A stretch of 64,000 nt of DNA from NCBI GenBank assembly GCA_025786725.1, contig JAHLTZ010000005.1:558001-622000 (forward strand), given 5' to 3'. The stretch's first letter is position 1. Every line of letters starts with the position of its first letter. Below are positions 1 to 12,870 of this stretch, one piece after another. The DNA is from Syncephalis fuscata. Taxonomy: Eukaryota; Zoopagomycota; Zoopagomycetes; Zoopagales; Piptocephalidaceae. Made by a program: the position numbers and the translations under genes. The notes below the pieces were generated by a model that saw only the letters and a list, made by a program, of their open reading frames with translations, did no database searches and was not told the origin of the DNA.

Positions 1-1184
1 AGGAAAGAGTTGCTGCTAATCGAAAAAAAGCTAAGGAACGACGTGAAGAAGCATTACGAAAAGCCGGGATTAGCAGCACGAGTCAACCAGCAGCCCCTAC
101 TGACGGCAATGGTACCGACTCTAATAAGCGAAAGCGAGGCCATCGCTTTGTCGACTACGATCTATCGACGCTTAAAGACTCGCGAGGTGGCTTTATTCCG
201 GGCGATTTTTCTGACGAACGTGAACGAGCACGACGCCGCCGCGAGGATGAAATGGCCGCAGAACGAGCACGCACCCGTGTCGACGAATTACGTAGGTAGA
301 TCTTGTAGCTTTGGTGTTCGATACGCCAGTAATAACAAGCAAGCACGTTTATTTTAGCTTTTAGTATTATTTCTTCGTCAGACAATCCTCATTGCGCCCA
401 TTGTGAGTCATTTGACTTGGACCCGGAATTCTATAGTGTGTTCCATGTATCGGTGTGTAGAAGCTGTAAAAACGAACTGCCCGAGAAGTACAGTTTACTA
501 ACTAAAACAGAAGTCAAAGAGGTTGGTAAATAGTAGTATTTATTGTTGTTGTTGTTGTTAATTAGTTTAACGTGCATTATTAGGATTATTTATTAACTGA
601 TGGTAGGCATACTTGCACATCCATGCCATATACTAGCTATTGACTGAGTGTAGAGGAACTGCGTGATACAGAAGTGATGCAACATTTGTTACGAGCCAAT
701 CCACATAAAGCAACTTGGAGTAACATGATGCTTTATTTACGCGCTCAGGTAAACTTTACGTATAAATAGAAGCAGAGTCTGCTTCAGTGATATTTAATAG
801 ATTATAAATGTATTAATACCGATACTTATTAGGTTGAGGCATTTGCTTTTAAGAAATGGGGTGGTCCCGAGGGACTTGACGCAGAATGGGCAAAGCGTGA
901 AGAAGAAAAGAAACGAAAACGAGATGAAAAGTTTAAGAAAAAGCTTACAGGTAGGTAGTGGCAGTTTATTAATAAATAAATAAATAAAGCCCATTAATTA
1001 TAATGATACGGTATTTATCGTAGATTTACGTAGACGAACACGGGCTAGTGAATACAAAAAGCTACGAGTTAACGATACAAAACATGTCCACGTTTATGAC
1101 GAAGCCGAAACAGATGAAGCAACAGGCGATTCAATACAACGATGTAGGGAATGTGGAATGACCGTTACTATAGATGAATTTTAA
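1..1184 (+). CDS. RAD14: DNA repair protein Rad14/XPA (5' truncated)
   Basis: Nucleotide-excision repair damage-verification factor acting in the nucleus with replication protein A and TFIIH. The visible part begins inside the basic N-terminal region, followed by the family landmark '[17 protein letters not shown]' and a C4 zinc finger (CAHC then CRSC). After that come DYLLTD, '[20 protein letters not shown]', '[20 protein letters not shown]' and a C-terminal '[11 protein letters not shown]' stretch, which is the DNA-binding order of XPA. At least six exons are visible; one is only 19 nt (584-602) and encodes the DYLLTD segment. The stop TAA is at 1182-1184. The gene is convergent with the uridine kinase, 83 bp away. 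The true start lies outside the window. Identification is strong. Confidence 0.93.
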
Positions 1185-1267
1185 CATCAAATAAACTTTT
1201 TATTGTTATCACTGTTAAACTGTGCCAAAATAACGATCTATAGTATATTCAACGGTTAATTAAAAGT

Positions 1268-3450
1268 CTATAATCGTATAAATGAATAAGACCTACCACC
1301 AAAGTTACCCATACCCGGTTCAATGTATAGATTGTCCAAGGAGAGTCCTGGATCAACCATTGATGTCACAATCCTCACTTTGGGGAATGCTTTGGCAATA
1401 GAGTGTAATCCTATAGGATAAAATGGTTAATTGCTAAATAATGTTTATTCTATAAGTCACATGATGACTTACCTTGTGGCGCTGACAATAAAGATAAAAA
1501 TATAATACGATCCTAATCATTAATATCAATTATTAGCTATGATTAGATATAATAGCTGCAAATATACCTCGGCCACATCATGATCCAATAAAACACGAAT
1601 AGCCATAATACCGGCTGCTCCTGTCGCAATAGTTGCATCCTAATATAGACGTAAATAATAATTAGTGTGTCATTAACTATTAGCATACCATTAAAAAGAC
1701 GTAGCGATCACCAATATTGGACGGCAAAATAAGATGATGTAACTAGCCAATGGAGTAATATAGTATATTTACATTAATAACCTGTTTCTTTAAGCATTTT
1801 TTATACTGCTTTAACACTTACTTGAGGTTCTCCAGTTTTTGAATCCGATTGAATTAACATACGGCCAAGTGGTACATCTTTGACTACTTTACGTAGACTG
1901 ACCTCCATGGGTAGACCAGCTCGAACAATCGACACACCACACAACTAAAACAGACATCATTATAATAAATAATGGCTATCAACTATCTATTAAATGGTAT
2001 TTACCTTGGTATAGGCTTGTTCACCTGCAAATGGTTGATTTATCGGGGTAACTACTTCAATCTTAGTAAATGGTAATAAAGATAAACCCCTAGTAGTATA
2101 CACCAATAAATATATTAATAACAATGAATAGTTGGTATAATGGTGATAGAAGTTATCCAATAATATACTTACTGCTCGACAACTAGATTGGATAATCTTT
2201 CGGAATAAAATATAAAATCATCACGTTCTGTTTCATGGTTACGTAGAATTGTATGAATAGCCTAAATTATCATTACCATTATCATTATTATTTATTATGT
2301 AAATTTATATAATTAAAGTAAATATTTACCTTAAGCTGAGAAGTCTGCTTAAGAATCTTCACATTATCAGGCACCGCGTCAAGATTATTGCAACCACGTG
2401 CCAATGTCCATCTAAATGAAAAGCGACGTTCTCTTAATTGACGCTGTACATGCTTGGCAATCAAATCAATGGCAATATGATTATCCAATCCTCGAGGAAT
2501 AATCTATTATAACAACAGTCTAGTTAGTATTGCTATTATTTGTAGATTAATATACTTACAACATCGGCATTTTGAATAGTTGGATGGACATATTGATCAT
2601 ACATTGGCTTGACAAATCGTTCATATTGCTAATATTACATAATTAGCTGTCATTGCTTATAAATAAATAAATAAATCTCTTATTACATCAATAACCCCAC
2701 GTAATTCACGACTACGTTCACAGATATCGCGTTTCACTAATCATCGTATGTATTCATTATGTTAATGTGTATAGTTGCCATTGTTGTAATATTAATACAA
2801 ACATACTTCGTCGAGCCAATCGAACATCTGCATCAGTATCAACAAATATCTAGTAGAATAGCGTTTTAATGGGTTGTGATTAATAATATAGTTATTGTAT
2901 CCTGTTACCTTTAAATCCATCAAATCCATCAACTTTTTATCATATAGCGTAAAAATGCCTTCAACAATAATAACATTGGCACCATAAATAGTCTGCGTTT
3001 TATTCAATCTAATTTATCATTAATGGCTATAATGGCTATAATATAAACTATAGATAATTACCTTGAATGGGTTGAAAAGTCATAGACGGGAATCTCGACT
3101 GATTTTCTATAATCAATACAATTAATACAATTGCCATTTGTATAGTAATGATTTATTTAATTATTTACCCTTGTTTTAACTTGCTTACACATTCCACCAT
3201 AACTTCATAGTCAAAAGCGTTAGGATGATCAAAGTTGTACATACTAATAAAGTATTAGTATAAATACATTGAATAATAAGTGGTCATGCACAAATCACAC
3301 ACACATATATATATACATACTTTTGAAAGGCCTTTGCGCTTTGTTCTGGATTCAGTGCGTTATAAAATGAATCCATACTGACAATAATCACCCAAGGTAC
3401 ATTAAGAATCTGAATAATACGTCTATAATAAACAACAATAACAACAATCA

Positions 3451-3488
<38 letters not shown>

Positions 3489-3873
3489 GGGCTTTAAAAT
3501 GTAATATTATTAACAATATGATAGTCTTAATTACCTTGATACACTTGTTTTGCCACTGGCACTACCACCTAAACATAGAGGAATTTGTCATTATGAGTGA
3601 CGACTGAGCTATAGGCTAGCCTATCGCTATTTATTCTACTACTAACCTGCCACGCCAATAACATAACAGTCGCAATTCTGACCGTCTGCCCTGTATTTTA
3701 ACGCGTATTACTATACTGTTTGCTATGGCTATTCATGATTAAAACAGTTATATTACCTGTACCAAGGACTAGTACACAGTACCTCGTTAATACCTCATTT
3801 GCAATTGTCCTTAGTACTTACTTGCGACCAGCTCCTACAGCATAAAGTTTTTATTCTTTGAATCTACCGTCAT
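1268..3873 (-). CDS. URK1: Uridine kinase with C-terminal uracil phosphoribosyltransferase-like domain
   Basis: Pyrimidine salvage enzyme that phosphorylates uridine and cytidine to the monophosphates in the cytosol. The order seen is: P-loop 'GGSASGKTSVS', 'VSMDSFYNAL', 'YNFDHPNAFDYE', 'VIIVEGIFTLYDKKL', 'RDICERSRELRGVIDQYERF', then the UPRT-like half with 'FYSERLSNLVVEQ', 'LCGVSIVRAGLPMEV' and 'DATIATGAAGIMAIRVL'. This matches the UCK-UPRT fusion architecture. About a dozen short introns interrupt it. The start was chosen at 3873; a reading frame past the first codons needs a 33-nt intron (donor GTAGAT, acceptor CTGTAG). The very C-terminus (GNFGGRSYSFIRL) departs from the usual FGDRYFGT end, so UPRT activity is doubtful, as in other fused members. 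It is divergent from TFIIIA, 245 bp apart. Confidence 0.9.
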
Positions 3874-4118
3874 GATGAAGAGTATTCAGTTATACGCTAC
3901 AGTCAGTTATCTGTGTGTGTGTTCGTTTGTTATGGTGTTTGTTATGCGGGGTCAATAAGTGTTAACCGCCGCGAATAAAAGAGAAGTGAAAAGTGTTGAA
4001 CTAAAATAAACATTATAATAACAATCCTATTCATATTAATATGAATATTAATCACGTTGTTACACTTTTCTTTTTTTGCTTTTTATTATTTTATTTTATT
4101 CTTTCACTACTATTAGAC

Positions 4119-5871
4119 ATGTCTAAACCATCACAGTTAAAGGTCAGGACAAGAGCTTGTGAGAATGTCGAAGATACTGTTGCTGTTAAAAAAGCCAAGA
4201 CTACTACAACCATCAATAGCAGTAGTAGCAGTAGTAGCAGTCACAATAGCAACAATAGCAATCATACTAGCAAAGGTCCGTCTGCTTCAACTGGACGGTT
4301 TTACGCATGTACCTATCCTGAATGTACCAAAACTTATAAAAAACCATGTAGACTCGAGGAACATATTCGTTCCCATACAAATGAGGTATGTATACGCAAA
4401 ACAACTAGCCATACTAGTTGTAACTATTGGTTACTGGTTATATATATTACGGCGAGTAATTAACATAACAAATACAAATACAAATACAAATATGCAATAG
4501 CGTCCATTTGCTTGTGAATATCCTGAATGCAACAAAAGATTTCTAAGAGCCACTCATTTACAAGCACACTATCGTACACACGACCCAAATCATGAACGTG
4601 CATTTATATGTGACATCGATACATGTCAGAAGCGATTTGCCACCCGTACACGCCTAGACCGACATAAAACAATTCATTATAGACCATTTAAAGTAGGTAT
4701 AGCTATAGATATTTGACCATTTTTGTTTATTTATAATCACAACAGTGTCAGCTAGATGGCTGCAATGAAGCATTTAATAGTGAAGTACGACTGCATTTTC
4801 ATCTTTGTCGCCATGATAATCGATTGCCTTATGCATGTCCTCATCCCGAGTGTGACATGGCATTTCGCACACCATATGATTTGAATCGACATTTTATTCG
4901 ACATTCTAGTAAGTGGTTAAATGGCAAAGTAGACTAAATCTTACACTTGTCATTATAGATAGTCGTATTTACATGTGTGGAAGACCGGGATGTGATCAAT
5001 CATTTAGCCAGCTGTCATTACTACAACAACATATTCGTCAAGATCATATACTGGCCTGTGATCAATGTGGCGAAACATTTAAACGACCCGAATATTTAAA
5101 ACAGCATCATTTGACACATAATCCCGAACCAGAAATAATGACCTGTCCCTATCCTGACTGCACAAACAGTATATAAGTGTAAGTATACAGTATACAGTAT
5201 ATTAGGTTCTGGATAGGATTGCTGATCCATTATCACAGAGAAGCGGTTTGAGTACACACATTCGAGTAACGCACGAACAAAAGGCGCGATTTGAGTGTGA
5301 AGTTTGTGGTCAACAATTTGGCTATAAACATGTATTACAAAAACACTCACGTCAACACATTTGCTCGCCTAATAATGATGGTGTAAGCTATTGCTTGAGT
5401 TTAATAACGATGTGGTAACCAAGTATTGACTTTTAGACATTACATAAGACGCTTGATATTAATACTACAAATATACCGCTAACTGGCGTCTCATCCATTG
5501 CAAGCTCTTCTTCATCTTCACTAGTCGATGATCTAACAGGCGCTGGATATGCCGAAGATCCAAAACGGCGCTTTTTTTGCCTGGTACCCGGTTGTTTACA
5601 TCGATTTGGGCGATTCTACGATTTGGATCGCCATTGTCGTAGTGTCCATCCCGAGCTGAATGGCGGCTATAGCGTGGACCCACACAGTCATGATAGCATA
5701 GCGACTTTACTAACCGATGCGCCTTCGCCTTTAGCCATCGAGCAAACGATGCGTGAGGTTATCTGGGACGACATGGCTTTAGAAGAAAACGATGAGTTGG
5801 TACAACCTATTGGTACAAATAACTCCATTGAATCCATATTGGATATATATTCTACTATTCAATCAAATTGA
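4119..5871 (+). CDS. Transcription factor IIIA-like C2H2 zinc-finger protein
   Basis: Probable TFIIIA, which binds the internal promoter of 5S rRNA genes for RNA polymerase III. Ten C2H2 fingers can be counted. They have the TFIIIA-type C-x4-C spacing (for example 'CTYPECTKTYKKPCRLEEH', 'CEYPECNKRFLRATHLQAH', 'CPHPECDMAFRTPYDLNRH'), two have C-x2-C (CDQCGETF, CEVCGQQF), and a last finger (CLVPGCLHRF) is set apart by a Ser-rich spacer, as in yeast TFIIIA. The start at 4119 (MSKPSQ) is preferred over an upstream in-frame ATG at 4041, which would add a hydrophobic stretch. A Ser/Asn-rich linker precedes finger 1. Introns fall at about 4386-4500, 4693-4747, 4910-4958, about 5170-5210 and 5383-5437. 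The junction inside finger 8 could not be joined with canonical sites, so one exon boundary is unresolved. Confidence 0.85.
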
Positions 5872-6019
5872 TACTATATATAATAAACCCATTATTAGTC
5901 TTTTCAATATCAAAGACTAATAATAATTAAATAATTCAACAATATTCCTTTAGATAAAAATGGTAAATCAAGCAAGTCTAAAAGCAATAAATAATACAAT
6001 TATAATTTTATTTTCATCG

Positions 6020-7335
6020 TTATTGTCCTGCACTCGTACATTCGCTACTCATTCATATCATCCCATTTATATTAATTCTGTTTATTCTCTATAGGCTTCA
6101 ACGTGCTTTACTCACTGCAGCCGTATACTTTTCATTCTTCATTTGTTATGTTTTATACTATTTCAAGCTTATTTAACATTGTTTTATGCAGAGCTGTTGT
6201 TTGTTTAGTGCTAGCTTTACATGTTGCAGATTTGAATATTTTGTTTATTGCGTCATACTAGCAATCATATTTGTTAACAGAATCACCATTCAACTTTATT
6301 TTTGAAAGAACAAATGTTTAGTTCAATTGCACGCCTATTATCAAATATTGTTTTTGACTCACGATCACATCAGTTTATAATAAATTGCTGATAAAACAAA
6401 CCGCATAATAGTATTAAATAATACACAGCATACTATATGATTAACGTGTTTCATTTAACTTATCAATAAACTGCAGTGTCCACACATTGAAGTTAAAGCT
6501 AAAAGTAAAATCGTACACGGTATGTATGTATTAGTTTGATAACAATGGCATAGCCAATAACATAATAACACAATAAACTACTAATGCCGTTATTCAAATG
6601 AGTAGTGTATTGTAATTACACCAGATGTAACTAACTGTAATGCATTTATACTTACAGAAAACGACGCTCTATTTAACTAGTAAAAAGTGATAGTATATGA
6701 TAGTAGTATTGCAATACAAATATAATAACTAGATGGTGTATTAAAACAATGGAGAAACGAATATGCTGACTATCCAAGAGATAGGCACATAATCACAAGA
6801 AGCAATGATAGAACGGCACATGACATAGTTTATCAACCACTTCAGTGTAGTTTATTTATGCTATGCATTTAGCTATGCCATACTGTTAGTAAAACTTGTT
6901 TGAAAAGATGATGTGTGGCATAGAATGCTTGTTATAAAATTTATAACAAGCATGTATAATACAGTTGGTACATGTTAAATTAGTGCATCAAGAATAGCCG
7001 ACGAGAATGAAGCAAACAACAAAAACCAGCAATATCCAATGATATGATCTTTTAATTTAACTAATTGTGGAGGCTTTAAACTAATAATCAAAATATCTTT
7101 TTTTATATGTAAACTGTGCTGTATTTGTTTCTATTCAAACTTAGTAAGCTAGAATCTTTCATTTCAGTTTAAGATCCTCATTCAGGATACCACTTTGTCA
7201 TATCAAACTACAATAAAGATCAAACCTAAGTATTTATAAAGTTTTTACTTTTAAACATTAACTTATTTGCATTGAAAACACAACGTTTTAAGAACATTGG
7301 AAACATGTACAAGTGTCACCATGAATTGGCCAATT
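6020..7335. repeat. Left arm of 1.3 kb inverted repeat (3' flank of aminoacylase gene)
   Basis: This gene-free AT-rich stretch downstream of the aminoacylase gene matches, in reverse orientation and over its whole length, 52137-53470. It differs by scattered substitutions and small indels. The homology begins near 'attgtcctgcactcgtac' on this side and ends on the last codons of the aminoacylase CDS (TTGGCTGCATAA). Otherwise 5872-7333 holds no credible coding exon. Confidence 0.9.
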
Positions 7336-8828
7336 ATGCAGCCAAATTCTTTATTAGCGCTTTGTATTTTGTAATAGCTTTTAGGTATACACTTTCATAA
7401 GCAAACTCATTATTGGAGTGACTCAATTTAGGTGTGTTTGGTAACATAGAAATACCAAATGCTGGTATACCAATTGCGCGCAAATAACGAGCATCAGTGG
7501 CACCAATACCAATTATTGGACGCGGAGCAATGTCTAAATCCTTATAAGTATTTTGAATGATATTCCACCAGACATTTTTATCATCTAATGGCATGAGAAC
7601 AGGCTCAATACGACCATGTTTGTATGTAATTGTTACGCTATGATTTGTAATTATAAGTAAAGCAATATCATATTGTTAAACAACCTACTTGTATTTGACG
7701 GCAAGATCGTCTAACCATTTTGAAAGCTTTTTGGTGTCAGTCTTTGGTGTTACGCGTAAATCAAACGTAGCTTCCATCTCAGAAGGCACGACGTTAAATT
7801 GGATGCCACCTTTTAGCATGGTGAGGTTGATGGAACTAACATCAGAAATATGCAGTTTGCCATTATGACTTCCGTTGTTCAAAAGCTTCTCTTGCTCATC
7901 GCTGAATTTAAGCAGCTCATTAGCAATTCCCATTAGCTTCTTTGCAGCTGTATTTTTAATAAACTTGCTGCCATGCCCAGTAGCTCCAGTCGCTTTGACA
8001 GTGAAAGGCCATGGTGCGCGTTCTCCATACATGACATTATGTACATTATATATACTGGTACCAGCTTCATCCAAAGCAACTCCAATGTTCAAGTCGTTGA
8101 ACTCTTTCGTCTTGCAAAATACGGCCATGCCTGTGGCTCCTCCAAGTTCTTCATCTGGCACATATGTAAGATGTAGTGTGCGACGTGGTTGCCATCCATC
8201 TTGTTTAAGTCTTCGTAATGCTTCGATATAGCTAGATGTCTGGTTAGTTGCGGTAATTGGATTTTATACATGTACTTACGAAATGCCGACTACCTTCATG
8301 TCTTGCGTGCCACGCCCAAATATTTTGTAGTCGCCGTTGTCTTGTCGTACACGTTCAGCGGCAAATGGATCGTGTGTCCATTGGTCCTAGTTACTAGTTA
8401 GTACAAATTGGTTGTGTATATTGTTACTATCAGTCGATGGATACCTTAAACACCGGCACAACGTCAGTATGCGAATTAAGCATAATGCTTGGTAAACTAG
8501 CATCGGTGCCAGTCCATGTAAGAATGGCCACCGGCTTATTTGCAACTGGCTCCACAGTTTTGAACGATAGAGTGATTTCATCGGCCAGTTGTTTCAGAAA
8601 TGTCATGGCCGATTTGTAGTCTGGATTTGGCTGCTCGGTACGAATACGTATGTAGTCTTGAAAGTTCTTTACAGCCGTAGCATCGCTGGCACTTTGATCC
8701 ACATCGGATTTAGCGGCGGGCATAGCAGTGGTGTATGTGACTGCATTAGCCAAAATAGCGGCACCAATAATTCCAATAGCCCATAGACGGCTTATGTCAA
8801 ATATAATGAAGATGGCCATAAATGACAA
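7334..8828 (-). CDS. Aminoacylase-1-like M20 metallopeptidase (intact copy)
   Basis: Zn-dependent M20A hydrolase of the aminoacylase-1 type, removing N-acyl groups from amino acids. Seen: an N-terminal hydrophobic segment (signal peptide or anchor, residues about 5-35), then 'NSHTDVVPVF' (metal His/Asp), 'FGRGTQDMK', 'YVPDEELGGATG' (catalytic Glu), 'GHGSKFIKNTAAKKL', 'FNVVPSEMEATFDLR', 'GATDARYLRAIGIPAFG' and 'LSHSNNEFAYESVYL'. There are four exons: 8445-8828, 8280-8386, 7689-8231 and 7334-7637, totalling 446 codons in frame. Exon 3 is continuous where the second copy at 49.8-51.7 kb has several introns. The signal or anchor suggests a secretory-pathway location, unlike cytosolic animal ACY1. 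M20 carboxypeptidase activity is an alternative. Confidence 0.86.
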
Positions 8829-9600
8829 TACAATATTTTGAATATATAAAGCTTATTTTTATAAGAAGAAATTGTAATAACAATCGATCAAAGTACAATT
8901 AATTCACTGGATTGAATTTAAGGTAGTAAGTATTGACAAAGACAAAGTAAATGAAATGATATGGCAATAATTGCTGCTAAAGCACAAACGTATGCGTGGA
9001 TGGGTACTAAGTGCAGCAAAAGCATTGTAGCGCCTGTATAGTCACACAATACCTCATGCATCCTAACTTGAGCAATTCAAAGTCGTATTTCTAGATTTAG
9101 TTTAGTGTTTGCATGACAACAAACATTTATACTAGAGCCTGATAATCAAGTTTTACATAGCATGGTATTGCAATTTCTTGTTTTTTACTACTTCTGCAGC
9201 AGTTTGCAGGGAACAAAATGGAGTTTTTATACATTTTTAATTTTTTTATCTTGGATTACATATATACTAAAATAGCATTAGTCCATATTTTTAAATTGTA
9301 ATGTGTATAAATAGACCAGTTCTTAAAGTGTAAGCGTATAGCGTTGTGTTTTGTATTTTATGTCTAAACATTAAATAGCACATATTCAAGTATTTTAAAT
9401 GTATTTAGCTTTCATTCAGACTGTTAAACGTTTATTAATTTAATTATTCTAATAATGTACAATATACTGTCGTTGAGATAATATATTTTTGCAATTGTTA
9501 AAAAAGCTGAGTGATGAGTGAAATCAGGAATTAAAATAGCAAATATTGATGTTACTTAATAGAATAATAAACAAAATGTTAAATACACTGTTTTTATTGC
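8829..9600. other. Intergenic spacer
   Basis: AT-rich spacer upstream of the aminoacylase gene and downstream of the Qri7 stop codon. No exon, RNA gene or repeat was recognised. Confidence 0.6.
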
Positions 9601-11016
9601 CTATTGATTTTGCTGCTCCCATTCCTGATGAAGTAATTCTAAGGGCCATCGAGTACGAATGTCAATGTTATAATTATCGATATAGCCACGCTGTAGCCGT
9701 TCTATGCCAGCCCAAGCAATCATAATGCCATTATCGGTACACAGTTTAGCTGGCGGGCAAATTAGTGGCACATCATTGGTATGAGCAAGTTTTTCCAGTC
9801 TATTCATGGCACATCCTTAATTAGCATGGATGTCACATTATTAACTATAATAGAAATGCACTTACTCGATACGAATAGCCTTGTTGCTAGCAACACCGCC
9901 ACTAACAACAAGCGAAGTAATTGGAATACTTTGCTGCTTTGTCCAAAGAAATCCTTTTTTTAATTTATCGACTAAATGTGTAATGGCTGTTTGTTGGAAA
10001 GCAGCTGCCATATCCGCTTTCCATTGCTGTCGCTGCAAATCCGAATCATCGTTATTTGTTTTGGGTAATAAACGAGCAACGGCCGTTTTTAATCCAGCAA
10101 AACTGAAATCCATTGATGCAGCTCTACTAGCATGGCGCATCGGTACAGGTAGCGAGAATCGTGCAGGATCGCCATTACACGCCAGACTCTCCAAAGCGGC
10201 GCCCGCCCCACCACCACGACCATGCAGCCATGGGATCTCAAGTAGTCGGGCTACTTTATCGTAGGCCTCACCGATAGCATCGTCAAGCGTCGTTCCGAGC
10301 TGTGTATAGTGATTAACGTCGTGGACCACAAGCAGTAGTGTATGTCCACCACTAATAAGTAGACATAAAAATGGGAATTTTGGCATTACTTCCTCAGTCA
10401 TCCTTGCCATTAAGGCGTGACCTTCCTAAGTGTCATACGGTAAATTATACATGATATAATTAAAACACGACTTTTTCTTTATAAATACTTACCATGTGAT
10501 TAACACCAATTAATGGCTTACTATTAATAAAAATTGTTAATAGCTGTACTTTAACGAATCAATAATGCTGTTTACTTACTCTAATACAGCAGCAAGTGTT
10601 TTGGCCGCATTCATACCAACGCTAAGACAAGCATGAATGCCAGGCCCGCGTGTCACTGCTATTGCGTCAAGTTCAGCCGCCGTGATATTTGCTTGTCGTA
10701 GTGCGTCGCGTACAACACCTGGTAATTGTGCTGAATGGCTTTCAAGCGCTAAAGACGGTACAATACCGCCATGAGGTTCATGTAAACAGTGTTGCTGGTG
10801 GATAACTTCACTGAGTACAACTCGGTCAGATGTAACAATAGCTGCGCCAGTATCGTCGCAGGAAGTCTCTATGCCAAGTACTCGTTGTGGTCTGGTTGTT
10901 GTTGTTGTTGTTGCTGTTATCATTTTCCTGCCACTACTCCAGTGTCGGCGTAACGGTAGCCATGCTTGTCGCACACCATAACTAACTAATAGTTGGTGCT
11001 TATTCATGATAGCCAT
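9601..11016 (-). CDS. QRI7: Mitochondrial tRNA N6-threonylcarbamoyladenosine transferase (Qri7/OSGEPL1)
   Basis: Transfers the threonylcarbamoyl group to A37 of ANN-decoding tRNAs in mitochondria. The basic Ser/Thr/Arg-rich N-terminus (residues about 1-40) fits a mitochondrial presequence. Diagnostic motifs are 'VLGIETSCDDTGAAIV', 'HEPHGGIVPSLALESHSAQL', 'AVTRGPGIHACLSVGMN', 'LISGGHTLLL', 'LDDAIGEAYDKVARLL', 'MDFSFAGLKTAV', 'VVSGGVASNKAIR' and 'LCTDNGIMIAWAG'. There are four exons: 10580-11016, 10493-10520 (28 nt), 9866-10425 and 9601-9799, giving 408 in-frame codons. The last junction uses the acceptor at 9800-9801; an earlier AG breaks the frame. The start at 11016 or 11007 is preferred to an upstream in-frame ATG at 11163, which would add a hydrophobic leader. 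Confidence 0.93.
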
Positions 11017-11169
11017 GATAGCCCTATTAACATTAATATTAACAGCAATAATAAGTAGTAACGGTTTTTGTATCAAACAAAGTATTTCCCAAAAAAAACA
11101 AGAGAAAGTTAGAAAAAACAGTTTTTTATTTCGGGGTGTTTTCTTTTCCGTAAAAACAGTCATTTTAAA

Positions 11170-11692
11170 TTGAATTATTTGTAATGAACTAGCTTTTATT
11201 ATATTATATTTGATTATTTTAATATACTTATTATTATACTAAAATGTGTTCTATGTTGATGAGTGTCTTTGTGGACCAAATAGTTTTTATTATTTTACAT
11301 TGCTTGTTAATAAAACTAATTCACGTCTTAATAAATATTGACTGACCGTCTTTACAGTTTACAGTCTACGTCATCACACTTTTCTTTCATTTCTTCACAC
11401 TTGATAGCATTATTAGTAAAATGTTAACCCATACTATTATTGTTACTGTAATATTTACCAGAACGAATGTTAGTTTAATTGTATGAACACTATTAAAAAC
11501 AACTGTTAGTACAAAATAACATTAAATACTTATTCATACTACTTGATCACTTTGCTTCACTTTTTATGAAAACAATCTATTAATCACATGCCATACAATC
11601 TATGTCACATCTTTCTCTTCTCTTTATTTACACTTGAAATGACTGACCAATAAGTGAGTCAGAATGAGTGAAAAGTTTGTTATGTCAAATTA
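11170..11692. repeat. Left arm of ~0.5 kb inverted repeat
   Basis: This lies in the divergent promoter region between QRI7 and UBC7. It is nearly identical in reverse complement to 21222-21730. Matching landmarks include 'gactgaccgtctttacag', 'tgttaacccatactatta' and 'tgaccaataagtgagtcag'. Only a few substitutions and short indels distinguish the arms. There are no terminal inverted repeats and no ORF, so it is not an obvious DNA transposon. Confidence 0.9.
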
Positions 11693-11872
11693 TTAATATA
11701 ATTATTATGTGTATTGATATTAAAGAAAAAGAATATTAATAATAAAGCTGTCATTAAAAAAGGGGAATTAAATCTAAGCCAGTTCATTCACATTATCTCT
11801 TTCCACTTTCATTGTTTTTACGTGGCGTGAATCTATAACACTCCTATTCATCTGTCTATTTACAAAGTAACA

Positions 11873-12870
11873 ATGTACGGGCGTAGCGGCAATAGTAGTA
11901 CGGCTTTGAAGCGACTCATGACCGAATATCGAGGTAGTCTAAATAGATTTACTACTCCAATCTATACTTAACTGTTTTTAGAATTGACTATCAATCCTCC
12001 AGATGGTATCTGTGCTGGTAAGTGGACACGTATCAACAATGCCACCAGTGTATTAAACAGCAACTCGATCGTAGGTCCTATTAGCGAGGATAACTTTTTT
12101 GAGTGGGAAGCTTTAATTGCGTAAGTTATTGCGTATTAACCAACCAACCTCTATCAACAACCAGTTATTTACTCTAATATTATGACTTAAATAACTTTAG
12201 TGGTCCCAAAGGCAAGTTACTTTAAATATCCATTGTTTTTATCAATAACACCAATACTGATGTTATCGATATACTATTTGTACATTTAATTAGATACTCC
12301 ATTTGAAGGCGGTGTTTTTTCCGCTACTCTTAAATTTCCTCGGGATTATCCACTTAGTCCGCCAGTAAGTAGCGATGATCAAATTAAATACAGTAGACAT
12401 GGCACATTCATTTAAAGTATACTTACTAATGAGCAATGTTTAGACCATGACATTCACCTCTTCGATATTCCATCCAAATGTCTATCCTAATGGGGAAGTC
12501 TGTATTTCTATTCTACATGCTGTAAGTTATATTTATTTAGATTGTGCTATTCATAACACTATATACTTTTATTGACTTGATATCTGTACATCTAGCCGGG
12601 CGATGATCCAAATATGTACGAAAGTGCCTCAGAACGTTGGAGCCCCGTACAATCGGTGGAAAAGATTCTTTTATCCGTCATTAGCATGCTTGCTGAACCC
12701 AACGACGAAAGTGGTGCAAATATCGATGCCTGTGTAAGACAACAATAATACTACTATTAATCCAAATCAATTAATATTAAAACTGATCATTATAGAAAAT
12801 ATGGCGTACCGATCGAGAACAATTCAATCAGCGTGTAAGAGAATGTGTTCGACAATCGTTGGATGTTTAG
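11873..12870 (+). CDS. UBC7: Ubiquitin-conjugating enzyme E2 of the Ubc7/UBE2G type
   Basis: E2 enzyme normally used in ER-associated degradation, building K48 chains with membrane E3 ligases. Seen: '[20 protein letters not shown]', '[20 protein letters not shown]', 'YPLSPPTMTF', '[18 protein letters not shown]' with the active-site Cys, the acidic loop '[10 protein letters not shown]' specific to this class, and '[16 protein letters not shown]'. There are eight exons: 11873-11933, 11982-12017, 12075-12120, 12201-12211 (11 nt), 12294-12364, 12444-12521, 12596-12733 and 12796-12870, giving 172 codons in frame. The intron after the 11-nt exon starts with GC rather than GT. Length is typical for the family (171 aa). 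Confidence 0.95.

Noticed and set aside
4041-4118. Hydrophobic N-terminal extension of the zinc-finger protein
   Set aside because: A signal-like leader does not fit a nuclear TFIIIA. The downstream ATG at 4119 is a better start.
9799-9807. Alternative start (MNRLEK) making the Qri7 last exon a separate gene
   Set aside because: Using the acceptor at 9800-9801 joins the conserved NKAIRIELEKLA sequence in frame, so the ATG is inside the intron/exon boundary.
12018-12074. Lineage-specific in-frame insertion in UBC7
   Set aside because: The segment starts with GTAAGT and ends with GTAG. Removing it restores the conserved AGP junction, so it is an intron.
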